Source of the DNA: Thalassobacillus devorans
GTDB taxonomy: Bacteria > Bacillota > Bacilli > Bacillales > Halobacillaceae
Assembly: GCF_900176565.1 (NCBI RefSeq)
Contig: NZ_FXEH01000003.1
Span: 1-64,000 of the forward strand
Reading direction: 5' to 3'
Length of the DNA: 64,000 bases
Shown: positions 26,252 to 34,132 of the stretch, piece after piece
Numbering within the stretch: the stretch's first letter is position 1
Layout: each line of letters begins with the position of its first letter
Notes under the pieces: generated by a model
The model's database searches: none
What the model saw: only the letters and a program-made list of their open reading frames with translations
What the model was told of the DNA's origin: nothing
Position numbers and translations under genes: made by a program

Positions 26252-27700
26252 ATGGAAAAATGGCTGACAATGGATACGTGGCTCGGTGATCTTGTCAATG
26301 CCGGAAACAACCTGCTGTGGACTTATATTCTTATTGGTTTATTGCTCGCATTAGGTGTCTGGTTCACTGTTCGGTCACGTTTTGTCCAGTTTCGGATGCT
26401 AAAAGAAATGGTCCTCCTCTTAATCAAGGGAACAGACCATACAGGTTTCAAAGAGAGAAAAGGTACGACACCATTTCAGGCGTTTGCGATTAGTACTGCT
26501 GCCCGTGTCGGAACAGGAAACCTTGCAGGTGTCGCCATCGCAATCTCTGTCGGAGGTCCGGGAGCAGTATTCTGGATGTGGATGATTGCCTTAGTCGGAG
26601 CTGCGACAGGGTTTGTTGAGAGTACACTTGCCCAAATGTATAAAGTGAAAGATAAAGACGGTTTCCGCGGCGGTCCCGCCTATTATATGGAAAGGGCGCT
26701 TGGAAAACGGTGGATGGGTGTTTTATTCGCTATCCTGATTACTCTTTGTTTTGGGCTGATTTTTAACGCGGTGCAAGCCAATACGATTTCTCAGGCATTT
26801 ACAGGCGCTTATAATATTCACCCGCTTATTATCGGCTTTATTATAGCGGCAATGATCGGAATTGTTGTGTATGGAGGGATCAGACGTATTGCCGTAGTTG
26901 CCGAGGTAATCGTCCCTGTATTTGCGGTAGCTTATATTATCGTAGCCTTCATTATTATGATGCTCAATATTGATCAGTTGCCAGGTATCATTTCTCTTAT
27001 CGTAAGTAATGCATTAGGTATCAGGGAAATTGCCGGCGGTGGTATCGGGGCAGCTCTGATGAATGGGATTCAGCGTGGGTTATTCTCGAACGAAGCAGGT
27101 ATGGGTAGTGCGCCGAACGCGGCTGCTACTTCCTATGTAAAACACCCGGTCGAACAAGGGCTTGTCCAGACGCTTGGAGTATTTACAGATACATTGATTA
27201 TCTGTAGTTCTACGGCATTTATCATTCTATTAGCAGATGTTCATACCGTTGGTGAGATGGATGGTATCCAATTGACACAGCTGGCCTTGAACACTCACCT
27301 TGGCAGCTGGGCGGATGCCCTTGTAGCTATCACTATTTTCTTTTTCGCCTTCAGTTCTCTGTTGGGCAACTACTATTATGGTGAGACTAATCTCCAGTTC
27401 ATCTCAGAAAATAAAATGTATATTCATGTTTTCCGGATTGCATTTTTGATCATGGTACTGGTCGGGTCTATGAGTGAAATTGAAATCATCTGGGGACTGG
27501 CAGACCTATTCATGGGCTCCATGGCGCTCGTCAACTTGATCGCTATTGCTCTATTGACTAAGATAGCAGTCGCTGCCCTTGATGATTATCAAAGACAACG
27601 GAAGCTCGGCCAAACACCTGTCTTCTATAAAAATAGCATTCCAGGGATCAAGAATTTAGAAGCCTGGGAGAGAAAACCGAACACGTATAAAGAAAAATAA
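26252..27700 (+). CDS. Alanine/glycine:cation symporter (AGCS family, AlsT-like)
   Basis: A 482-residue sodium-coupled amino-acid transporter with about 10-11 membrane segments. Family signatures: GTGNLAGVAIAISVGGPGAVFWMWM and GGPAYYMERALGKRWMG, plus NEAGMGSAPNAAATS. In B. subtilis relatives carry alanine or glutamine. Start ATG has AAAGGAGCG 7 bp upstream. A near-perfect CodY box just before the gene suggests amino-acid control. Single gene with terminator. Confidence 0.92.
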   Translation: MEKWLTMDTWLGDLVNAGNNLLWTYILIGLLLALGVWFTVRSRFVQFRMLKEMVLLLIKGTDHTGFKERKGTTPFQAFAISTAARVGTGNLAGVAIAISVGGPGAVFWMWMIALVGAATGFVESTLAQMYKVKDKDGFRGGPAYYMERALGKRWMGVLFAILITLCFGLIFNAVQANTISQAFTGAYNIHPLIIGFIIAAMIGIVVYGGIRRIAVVAEVIVPVFAVAYIIVAFIIMMLNIDQLPGIISLIVSNALGIREIAGGGIGAALMNGIQRGLFSNEAGMGSAPNAAATSYVKHPVEQGLVQTLGVFTDTLIICSSTAFIILLADVHTVGEMDGIQLTQLALNTHLGSWADALVAITIFFFAFSSLLGNYYYGETNLQFISENKMYIHVFRIAFLIMVLVGSMSEIEIIWGLADLFMGSMALVNLIAIALLTKIAVAALDDYQRQRKLGQTPVFYKNSIPGIKNLEAWERKPNTYKEK

Positions 27701-27708
27701 GTAGTGAA

Positions 27709-27744
27709 GAGAGAAGTTCCGTTGTCGGGACTTCTCTTTTTTTG
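27709..27744 (+). terminator. Terminator after the AGCS symporter
   Basis: AGAGAAGTTCC pairs with GGGACTTCTCT, a 6-nt loop, then a run of T. Confidence 0.88.
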
Positions 27745-27824
27745 CAGAAAAATCAGTTGTACTGGAGAAAATTGTGTCTTTAGCACTAACAAAATAGGTC
27801 TTAACGTAGTAGTATTTAGTTCAG

Positions 27825-27839
27825 AATTTTCAGTAAAAT
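27825..27839. promoter_or_regulatory. Weak CodY-like box upstream of ggt
   Basis: AATTTTCAGTAAAAT matches 13 of 15 positions of the CodY consensus. It lies 30 bp before the ggt start. The identical 15-mer occurs again at 55346 upstream of the LVIVD-repeat gene. Confidence 0.35.
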
Positions 27840-27869
27840 TAAAGGTAGACTAGAAAGGAGGAAAGTAAA

Positions 27870-29627
27870 GTGAATCAGAAGATTACTCGCTTTTTATCCA
27901 TTTTTGTCCTATTAGCATTAGTGTTCTCGATGTCTTTTCCTGCTGATTTGTTTGCCAAGGCTCCGGACCGAACCGGTGACAAGGTGGCCTATGGATCAGA
28001 AGGTATGGTGGCCACTGCACATCCTGATGCGTCAAAAATTGGGGCAGATGTGCTGAAAAAAGGTGGAACAGCAATGGATGCAGCCATAGCCATCCAGTTT
28101 GCACTTAATGTAACCGAGCCGATGATGTCAGGAATTGGCGGTGGCGGGTTTATGATGGTCTACGATGCAGAAGCAGATGATGTATCGATCATTGACAGCC
28201 GTGAACGAGCTCCTGCTGGTGCAACGCCTGATATGTTTCTAGACGAAGACGGCAATGTCATCCCTTTCTCTGAACGTCACATCAGCGGTGACGCTGTGGG
28301 TGTCCCTGGTACATTGAAAGGTTTGATGGAAGCCCATGAACGATGGGGCATAAAGCCGTTCAATCAATTGATTAACCCTGCGATTAAGCTTGCTCACAGT
28401 GGTGTAGAAGTGAATGGCGTACTTGCCGATGCGATTGCCGACAACCAGGATAAACTGGCCAGGAGTGCCGCTGCGGAAGTGTTCATGCCAGATGGAGAAC
28501 CGCTTCAGGAAGGTGATATTTTAGTACAAAGGGATTTAGCTGATACATTTAAGAAGATACGTAAAGATGGGGTAGATGCATTCTACGGCGGAGAAATCGG
28601 CCAGGCCCTTGCAGATACGGTCCAGGATTTTGACGGCAGTATGACAAGCCAGGACCTTGAAAATTATGAACTTACTATCGATGAGCCTGTTACAGGAACT
28701 TATCGTGGCTATGAAATAGCTTCTATGTCGCCGCCAAGCTCAGGTGGATTAACTATCCTGCAGATGTTGAAAATATTAGAGGGATTCGATCTTTCCGACT
28801 ATGACGTGAAATCCCCGGAAAAGTACCACCTGCTTGCGGAAGCTATGCACCTTGCTTATGCTGACCGCAACACGTATATAGGCGATACACAGTTTGTTGA
28901 TGTGCCGATGGAAGGCATGTTGAACGAAGACTACCTGGCTGAAAGAAGGTCACTGATTGAACTTTGGGAAGCGAATGACAATGTCGAGCCAGGGGATCCA
29001 TGGGCTTATCAGGATGGCGAGCCAGCTGAGGCAGCAGCTCAGCCGGATGATCGTGAAATTGGAGAAACGACTCATTTTACTGTAGCGGATAAATGGGGAA
29101 ATCTTGTTTCTTACACGACTACGATTGAACAGGTATTCGGAACGGGTATCATGGTGCCAGGCTATGGTTTTATGTTGAACAATGAACTGACTGACTTTGA
29201 TGCGGTTCCTGGTGGACCTAATCAGGTAGAGCCAAATAAGCGTCCGATGAGCAGTATGAGCCCGACGATTGTGTTTAAAGATGGCGAACCGTTCATGACG
29301 GTGGGATCACCGGGCGGCCCGACAATCATCACCTCGGTATTGCAGACAATTATCAATGTCATCGACTACGACATGGGATTGCAGGATGCTATTGAAGAAC
29401 CGAGAATTTACAGCTCCTCCTACCCACAAATCAGGTGGGAAGAAGGGATACCAGCGAGCACAAGAGAAACCATGGAAGCATGGGGTCATGAATGGCAGCG
29501 CTCGCCTGTGAACATTGGGAACGTCCAGGCTATAAAAATACTGGAGGACGGCAGCTTTATCGGAGCCGCGGATTCTACCCGGGAAGGGACCGCCATTGGA
29601 CTGGATAAAACTGCTGGAAAGAAATAA
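27870..29627 (+). CDS. ggt: Gamma-glutamyltransferase (secreted)
   Basis: A 585-residue secreted Ntn-hydrolase that transfers or hydrolyses gamma-glutamyl groups from glutathione, glutamine or polyglutamate. Signal peptide at about 1-29. The precursor self-cleaves before Thr400 (GETTHFTVADKWGN) to give large and small subunits. GTGIMVPGYGFMLNNELTDF, NKRPMSSMSPTIV and GSPGGPTIITSVLQ line the active site. It starts with GTG after GAAAGGAGG. The stretch around the lid loop is acidic, as in salt-tolerant GGTs. Single gene. Confidence 0.95.
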   Translation: MNQKITRFLSIFVLLALVFSMSFPADLFAKAPDRTGDKVAYGSEGMVATAHPDASKIGADVLKKGGTAMDAAIAIQFALNVTEPMMSGIGGGGFMMVYDAEADDVSIIDSRERAPAGATPDMFLDEDGNVIPFSERHISGDAVGVPGTLKGLMEAHERWGIKPFNQLINPAIKLAHSGVEVNGVLADAIADNQDKLARSAAAEVFMPDGEPLQEGDILVQRDLADTFKKIRKDGVDAFYGGEIGQALADTVQDFDGSMTSQDLENYELTIDEPVTGTYRGYEIASMSPPSSGGLTILQMLKILEGFDLSDYDVKSPEKYHLLAEAMHLAYADRNTYIGDTQFVDVPMEGMLNEDYLAERRSLIELWEANDNVEPGDPWAYQDGEPAEAAAQPDDREIGETTHFTVADKWGNLVSYTTTIEQVFGTGIMVPGYGFMLNNELTDFDAVPGGPNQVEPNKRPMSSMSPTIVFKDGEPFMTVGSPGGPTIITSVLQTIINVIDYDMGLQDAIEEPRIYSSSYPQIRWEEGIPASTRETMEAWGHEWQRSPVNIGNVQAIKILEDGSFIGAADSTREGTAIGLDKTAGKK

Positions 29628-29631
29628 TGAT

Positions 29632-29661
29632 AGGGGGGCAGCCATGGGGCTGTCCTCTTTT
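29632..29661 (+). terminator. Terminator after ggt
   Basis: GGGGGCAGCC pairs imperfectly with GGGCTGTCCTC around an ATG loop, followed by a short T run (TTTT). Confidence 0.75.
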
Positions 29662-29681
29662 GCATACGAAAAGCTGGCTCT

Positions 29682-29834
29682 TACTAGCAATAAAGTTTCC
29701 ATACTAGACTCCACCATGTGGTTACTAGACAATTATGGAGACTAACTAGACACTTTGAAGTTTTTATTCGACATAATGGGAATATTACTAGACATTATTT
29801 GGTTTTTACTCGACGGATTCGTCATTTACTAGAC
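29682..29834 (+). repeat. Eight-unit array of TACTAGAC motifs phased at 20-21 bp
   Basis: TACTAGAC or close variants start at 29682, 29702, 29723, 29744, 29765, 29786, 29807 and 29827; steps are 20, 21, 21, 21, 21, 21 and 20 bp. Four copies are exact; others vary (AACTAGAC, TATTCGAC, TACTCGAC, TACTAGCA). The 13-bp spacers are unrelated. The array ends 9 bp before the -35 box of the next gene. The layout mirrors the array at 5501-5651: also eight units, the same period, and a shared AGAC core ending. Confidence 0.85.
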
Positions 29835-29843
29835 AGCCCTTTA

Positions 29844-29873
29844 TTGGATAACCATGGGAAACAGCGTTAGAAT
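29844..29873 (+). promoter_or_regulatory. Promoter of the Gfo/Idh/MocA gene
   Basis: TTGGAT (29844-29849) and TAGAAT (29868-29873) with 18-bp spacing. A start near 29880 leaves a ~20-nt leader with the ribosome site. It directly follows the 21-bp-phased array. Confidence 0.55.
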
Positions 29874-29901
29874 GGTAGTATCAAAAGTGAGGGGTGTTAA
29901 C

Positions 29902-30804
29902 GTGAAGATTGGAATGATAGGAATTGGGGATATTGCGCAAAAGGCGTACCTGCCAGTGTTGAGCCAGGTCCCAGGTATTGAACTCCATGTGTGTACAAGA
30001 AATGAGAAAGTACTGGAGGAAGTCGCGGCTAAATATCATCTCAACCATACATATCATAGCATGGATGACTGGCTGGCTAGTGGCATGGAAGCAGCTTTTG
30101 TCCATTCTTCCACGGACTCCCATGAAATGATAGTAGACCAATTGCTTGATCATGGCATTCATGTATATATCGATAAGCCTATCAGTTATCATGGAGAAGT
30201 TTCTTCGCGATTAGTGGAAAAGGCGAAGAATAAAGGTTTGATATTGATGACAGGCTTTAACAGAAGATTTGCACCGCCATATCAAAAGCTGAAAGAGTTG
30301 GCGGACCCGAATATGATTGTCATGCAGAAAAATCGTGGCCGCCAGGCGACTGATGTCCGCACATTTGTCTTTGATGATTTCATTCATGTGATCGATACGC
30401 TGCTTTACCTTTTTCCATACGCAATCCAGGATATTAACATACAAGGAAAAAAGAAGGATGGAAAGCTTCATCATGTCGTCATTCAGCTGTTAGCGAAAGA
30501 GGGCATAGCCATCGGAATTATGAACCGGGAAGCAGGGACCACGGAGGAAAAAGTGGAGGTTATGAGTGTGAGTGAGACACGTACCGTCATGAATGTAAGT
30601 GATATTACCACCCATAAGGATAAAAGTATTTTAAACCATGGAAGCGATGACTGGGAGCCGACCCTGTTAAAGCGAGGGTTCCACAGTGTGACCGCTGCAT
30701 TTTTAGAAGCTGTTGAGAAGGGGTCAACAGCTCCTGAAAACTATGACCGCGATTTGCAGCCTCACTTGATTGCGGAAAAGATTGTCCGGACAATCGGGGA
30801 GTAA
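29902..30804 (+). CDS. Gfo/Idh/MocA-family NAD(P)-dependent oxidoreductase
   Basis: About 300 residues. The Rossmann motif MIGIGDIAQKAYLPVL begins at residue 4, and the family EKP-type segment appears as YIDKPISYHG. The C-terminal half is the substrate domain. A longer open frame begins at 29854, but that start lies inside the promoter; the GTG at 29902 follows GAGGGG with 7-bp spacing. Substrate cannot be told from sequence. Single gene, convergent with the subtilisin gene. Confidence 0.85.
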   Translation: MKIGMIGIGDIAQKAYLPVLSQVPGIELHVCTRNEKVLEEVAAKYHLNHTYHSMDDWLASGMEAAFVHSSTDSHEMIVDQLLDHGIHVYIDKPISYHGEVSSRLVEKAKNKGLILMTGFNRRFAPPYQKLKELADPNMIVMQKNRGRQATDVRTFVFDDFIHVIDTLLYLFPYAIQDINIQGKKKDGKLHHVVIQLLAKEGIAIGIMNREAGTTEEKVEVMSVSETRTVMNVSDITTHKDKSILNHGSDDWEPTLLKRGFHSVTAAFLEAVEKGSTAPENYDRDLQPHLIAEKIVRTIGE

Positions 30805-30831
30805 TTATGGCTTTTGCATTTTCTTTCAAAA

Positions 30832-30861
30832 ACAAGCCTCCTTGTACGCAAGGAGGCTTGT
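30832..30861. terminator. Bidirectional terminator between oxidoreductase and subtilisin genes
   Basis: ACAAGCCTCCTTG pairs perfectly with CAAGGAGGCTTGT over a 4-nt loop. T runs flank it on both strands (GATTTTTC on +, GTTTTTG on -). Confidence 0.88.
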
Positions 30862-30872
30862 GATTTTTCAAA

Positions 30873-32084
30873 TTATCTTAAAACAGCGCCGTAAGAATCG
30901 ATACGACCATGCTCAAAGTAGTAGCCGGTTCCGCTGATGGCATCTGCGGATTGTTCAATGTCCTGGCGGATTTGCCAGTTGCTCTTGCCTTGTGCGGCCA
31001 ACAGTCCAGCCAGGCCGGCTACATGAGGAGAAGCCATGGATGTACCGGACATATAGGCGTAACCGCCACCAGGAACTGTGGAGGCAATATCAACACCAGG
31101 GGCTGTGACATCTACCCACGTGCCATAATTGGAGAAAGAAGCCTTACGATCATAACGATCGACTGCACCAACAGCAATGACATTAGCGTAGGAAGCCGGT
31201 TCAAATGTTGTGGATACCCCATCATTACCAGCGGCAGCGATAATAACGGAACCTTTATTCCAGGCATAGTTCACCGCATTTTCTAATGTAGTGGTATCAC
31301 AGTTACAGCCAAGGGACAGGTTGATGACTTCTGCTCCCTGGTCAGCAGAATAAGTAATGGCATCAGCTATGTTAGCGAGGGATCCGCCACCATTGGCATC
31401 GAGTGCACGTACCGCCAGGATTCTGGTGTTTGGTGCCATCCCGGCAACACCCTGGGAGTTATTTGTTTCAGCAGCAGCAGTACCGGCGACATGTGTGCCG
31501 TGGTCGTTTTCATCCATCGGGTAATAATCGTTATCAACAAAATCATAGCCACGAATAGTTTTTCCGTCTAAATCAGGATGGTTATAATCGACGCCTGAAT
31601 CGATAATGGCAATTTCCTGGCTGCTGCTTCCCCGGGTGACGTTCCAGGCTTGTTCCGTATTTGTATTTTGCGGACCATACTGATAGCCGCTATAGTAAGT
31701 ATCATTAGGCGTCCAAGTGACGTTGAATTTATAATTTGGTTCTGCATATTCCACGTTAGGATTATTGTTCAATGCTTTCACAACAGCTTCGACATTCCCT
31801 ACTTCCAAAACATCGAATTCCGATTCCACCGCATCCACATCAGGCTTCACCTTGGCATTCGCCTGAGCGATCGCTTCTTTTTTGGCTGACTGCTTCACAT
31901 TATCCTTAAATTTTACGACCACTTCCCCTTTTACATAATCTACTGTGCCTTTTTCAACCTGTTTCATTGGAGAGGCGTTGGATTCTGTAAGGTCCACCTT
32001 AGGTGATGCTTCTCCTACGGCAGGTAATACAGCAAGTGACAGTGCAAGTGACAGGGACAAACCAGCAACTTTCTTTAATTTCAT
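30873..32084 (-). CDS. Secreted subtilisin-like serine protease
   Basis: About 403 residues: signal peptide (1-26, LSLSLALSLAVLPAVGEA), I9-like propeptide (about 40-120, VVVKFKDNVKQSAKKEA) and a ~280-residue catalytic domain. The triad motifs are AIIDSGVDYNHPD, DHGTHVAGTAA and SGTSMASPHVAG, with AAAGNDG for the oxyanion Asn. It resembles thermitase/alkaline-protease-type extracellular subtilases. The ATG at 32084 follows AAGGAGGAAG; a longer frame to 32186 has no ribosome site. Divergent from the NprR-like regulator with 266 bp between them, so it is the best candidate target of that regulator. Confidence 0.92.
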   Translation of the reverse strand: MKLKKVAGLSLSLALSLAVLPAVGEASPKVDLTESNASPMKQVEKGTVDYVKGEVVVKFKDNVKQSAKKEAIAQANAKVKPDVDAVESEFDVLEVGNVEAVVKALNNNPNVEYAEPNYKFNVTWTPNDTYYSGYQYGPQNTNTEQAWNVTRGSSSQEIAIIDSGVDYNHPDLDGKTIRGYDFVDNDYYPMDENDHGTHVAGTAAAETNNSQGVAGMAPNTRILAVRALDANGGGSLANIADAITYSADQGAEVINLSLGCNCDTTTLENAVNYAWNKGSVIIAAAGNDGVSTTFEPASYANVIAVGAVDRYDRKASFSNYGTWVDVTAPGVDIASTVPGGGYAYMSGTSMASPHVAGLAGLLAAQGKSNWQIRQDIEQSADAISGTGYYFEHGRIDSYGAVLR

Positions 32085-32238
32085 ACTACTTCCTCCTTTG
32101 TTTGGGTTACTATACAACTTCACGCAGAACGAGGGAGAATCCTGCTGATTCTTGTTGAGAAAAACCGGCAGAATCGTGGGCCTCAAAAGGGGGAATGAAG
32201 CCGATTTTCGAAAGTGATTTAATCCATTAATAGTCCTA

Positions 32239-32254
32239 TATACCTACATACATA
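32239..32254. promoter_or_regulatory. Weak PlcR-box-like site in the protease-regulator intergenic region
   Basis: TATACCTACATACATA matches the PlcR-type palindrome TATGNAN4TNCATA except at two positions. It lies between the divergent subtilisin and NprR-like genes. The match is weak, and NprR-type regulators may use a different operator. Confidence 0.25.
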
Positions 32255-32350
32255 AGTCTACCTTCTGATTTTTTATCTGTGGGGTTCCGGTACAATGATA
32301 GTAAGGAAAAATCGACATTTTTCTACCAATTGAATAATCGGAGGGGTATC

Positions 32351-33616
32351 GTGGAGTTAACAGATAAATACCAAAAAGTAGATTATGGAAAGCTTATTTA
32401 TCTGGAGCGTGTGAAACAACGATTGACCCAAAACGAGCTTTCTCGCGGCGTATGTTCCGTACCATATTTGAGCAAGCTGGAGAATCAGCGGATTTCTGAT
32501 CCCAATCCTGAGACAGTTTCCCTTCTCCTTGAAAAACTGAAAGTTGATTATCGGTCTCAGGTATCACGGGTCCAGGAAGTTTTGGAAGATATGGAACATT
32601 GGTACAGTTGTATAACAAGTAAAAATGACAGCCAAATGGAAAGTTATTATCAGAAACTGGAATCTCTTCCTTTGCACTATTATCCTGATTTGACAATCTG
32701 GTTCCAATTGATTGCTATTCGTTATTTCATACGTAAACACGACACGTTACAGGCTGAAATGTCCCTCCAAAAGCTTGTTGCAAAAGAAAATAAGCTGGAT
32801 CGTTACCAGACTTTCTACTATCTTTACTTTTCAGGATTAATAGATTGCTTGAAGCAGCATTACAAGGATGGACTGCTGAAACTTCATGAGGCTGAAGAAT
32901 TCGCTAAAGAACAAGGTATCCATGAATCGGAGCTACTCTATCACCTTGCGCTTACCTATAGTCACATCAGCCATTCCTCGCTTGCTATCTACTACAGTCA
33001 ATCTGCCAAACGATATTTTGATCAGACGATGAACATCCACCGGGGAGTAGACTGTCAGGTTATCCTGGGAATCAACTTTTTGAGAATAAAAAGGTATGAC
33101 AGTGCGGAGAAAGTTTTCAAAGATATTCTCCGTATCAGTCAATCGATCAACGATACACAGCTGGTCGGAAAGACATATCATAATCTCGGTTTTCTCTATG
33201 CTGAAAAGGGGGAACTGGAGGCAGCGCTAAGTTACTATTACAAAGCGCTGGAAATTAAGAAGGAATACAGCAAAGGGTACTATAGCACCGTGCTACGCGT
33301 CATCCATGCCCATCAACAGCGCGGAGAAACCGGACAGGCCATGGCATGGGTCGACGAAGTGCTTGAAAATGATGATCATGAGCCGGATACGACCATCCAA
33401 TTTAAGCTCAAGAAACTGGAGTTGGCGGGAGAAAGCGATGATTACTATCAATATATCAACGACATCGCACTTCCTTACTTTTTGAAAGTAAATGATAAAA
33501 AAAGTATTAGTCGCTATGGCCAAAAAGCTGCACTATATTATGAAGAAAATTTTCATTATAAAAAAGCGAATGAGTTTTACAAATTGATATTAAATCAAGG
33601 AGGTGAAATCAGTTGA
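32351..33616 (+). CDS. NprR-like RNPP-family quorum-sensing regulator (HTH + TPR)
   Basis: About 421 residues, almost the length of NprR (423). An N-terminal Xre-type helix-turn-helix (about 10-65: LIYLERVKQRLTQNELSRGVCSVPYLSKLENQR) is followed by a long helical TPR domain; clear TPR units include TYHNLGFLYAEKGELEAALSYYYKALEIKKEY. RNPP proteins bind imported short peptides through the TPR. GTG at 32351 follows GGAGGGG; the longer frame from 32279 starts upstream of the -10-like TACAAT and is rejected. The stop codon overlaps the start of a small secreted-peptide gene, the classic cassette layout. It is divergent from a protease gene. Confidence 0.85.
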   Translation: MELTDKYQKVDYGKLIYLERVKQRLTQNELSRGVCSVPYLSKLENQRISDPNPETVSLLLEKLKVDYRSQVSRVQEVLEDMEHWYSCITSKNDSQMESYYQKLESLPLHYYPDLTIWFQLIAIRYFIRKHDTLQAEMSLQKLVAKENKLDRYQTFYYLYFSGLIDCLKQHYKDGLLKLHEAEEFAKEQGIHESELLYHLALTYSHISHSSLAIYYSQSAKRYFDQTMNIHRGVDCQVILGINFLRIKRYDSAEKVFKDILRISQSINDTQLVGKTYHNLGFLYAEKGELEAALSYYYKALEIKKEYSKGYYSTVLRVIHAHQQRGETGQAMAWVDEVLENDDHEPDTTIQFKLKKLELAGESDDYYQYINDIALPYFLKVNDKKSISRYGQKAALYYEENFHYKKANEFYKLILNQGGEIS

Positions 33617-33750
33617 AAAAAGGACTATTGAAAGTGTTATTACTCCTAATCGTCAGCACAGCAGCGGTTTATGGTACTCCAATGAATGACAGCGCAGCCT
33701 ATACCCCTGAGACTCCTAACTTCTCCGATGAAGATCATCCAGAGTATTGA
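33613..33750 (+). CDS. Putative signalling-peptide precursor (NprX-like)
   Basis: A 45-residue ORF with TTG start, overlapping the regulator's stop codon by 3 bases. The ribosome site AAGGAGGTGA is near-ideal, 6 bp before the start. The N terminus (MKKGLLKVLLLLIVSTAAVYG) is an export signal; the remainder is short, polar and acidic, ending FSDEDHPEY. This is the architecture of NprX/PapR/Phr precursors: export, then trimming to a C-terminal pheromone of 5-8 residues that is re-imported and binds the TPR protein. The mature peptide cannot be fixed from sequence; the C-terminal residues are the likeliest source. A terminator follows 12 bp later. Confidence 0.8.
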   Translation: MKKGLLKVLLLLIVSTAAVYGTPMNDSAAYTPETPNFSDEDHPEY

Positions 33751-33761
33751 TACTTAGCGGC

Positions 33762-33803
33762 AAAAGGACTCCATTCCTATTCAAAAGGGAGGAGTCCTTT
33801 TGT
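33762..33803 (+). terminator. Terminator of the regulator-peptide operon
   Basis: AAAAGGACTCC pairs with GGAGTCCTTTT over an 18-nt loop, with the stem's own T run as tail. Confidence 0.8.
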
Positions 33804-34042
33804 GTATTTAAAGATAAATAAACCTGTATTTTCTAAGTCAGTTAATGTCGAATCGACGCAAAAAATAGGTCGAAAGTATTGGTTTATTTGAAGCGAAAGG
33901 ACCGATTTATAGGAAAAGAGAAGGGTAAAGTTTTAATAGTGAGGAAGAGAGAGGGATGAGGATGGCAGTCAGAACAAAATGTTGTCTTCTTACATAAAAA
34001 TCTGCTCCTAGATATAACAAATAAGAATGGTAGGGGATATGT

Positions 34043-34066
34043 ATCTTAACGGGGGTCAGTTAAGAT
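34043..34066. promoter_or_regulatory. Inverted-repeat operator upstream of the KaiC-like gene
   Basis: ATCTTAAC and GTTAAGAT are perfect inverted 8-mers separated by 8 bp. A TATAAT box lies at 34085-34090 without a good -35; the right arm covers the expected -35 position. This fits an activator- or repressor-controlled promoter for the KaiC module. The rest of the 380-bp spacer (33804-34132) shows no gene. Confidence 0.5.
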
Positions 34067-34132
34067 GAGGTTGACACCTTTCCATATAATCCAAAGAGCA
34101 GAAATATAAAGATAGATGGAGTAGGTGAACGG

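Noticed and set aside
34071-34090. TTGACA followed by TATAAT upstream of the KaiC-like gene
   Set aside because: Only 8 bp separate them, impossible for a sigma-A promoter; the TATAAT is more likely used with the operator region.
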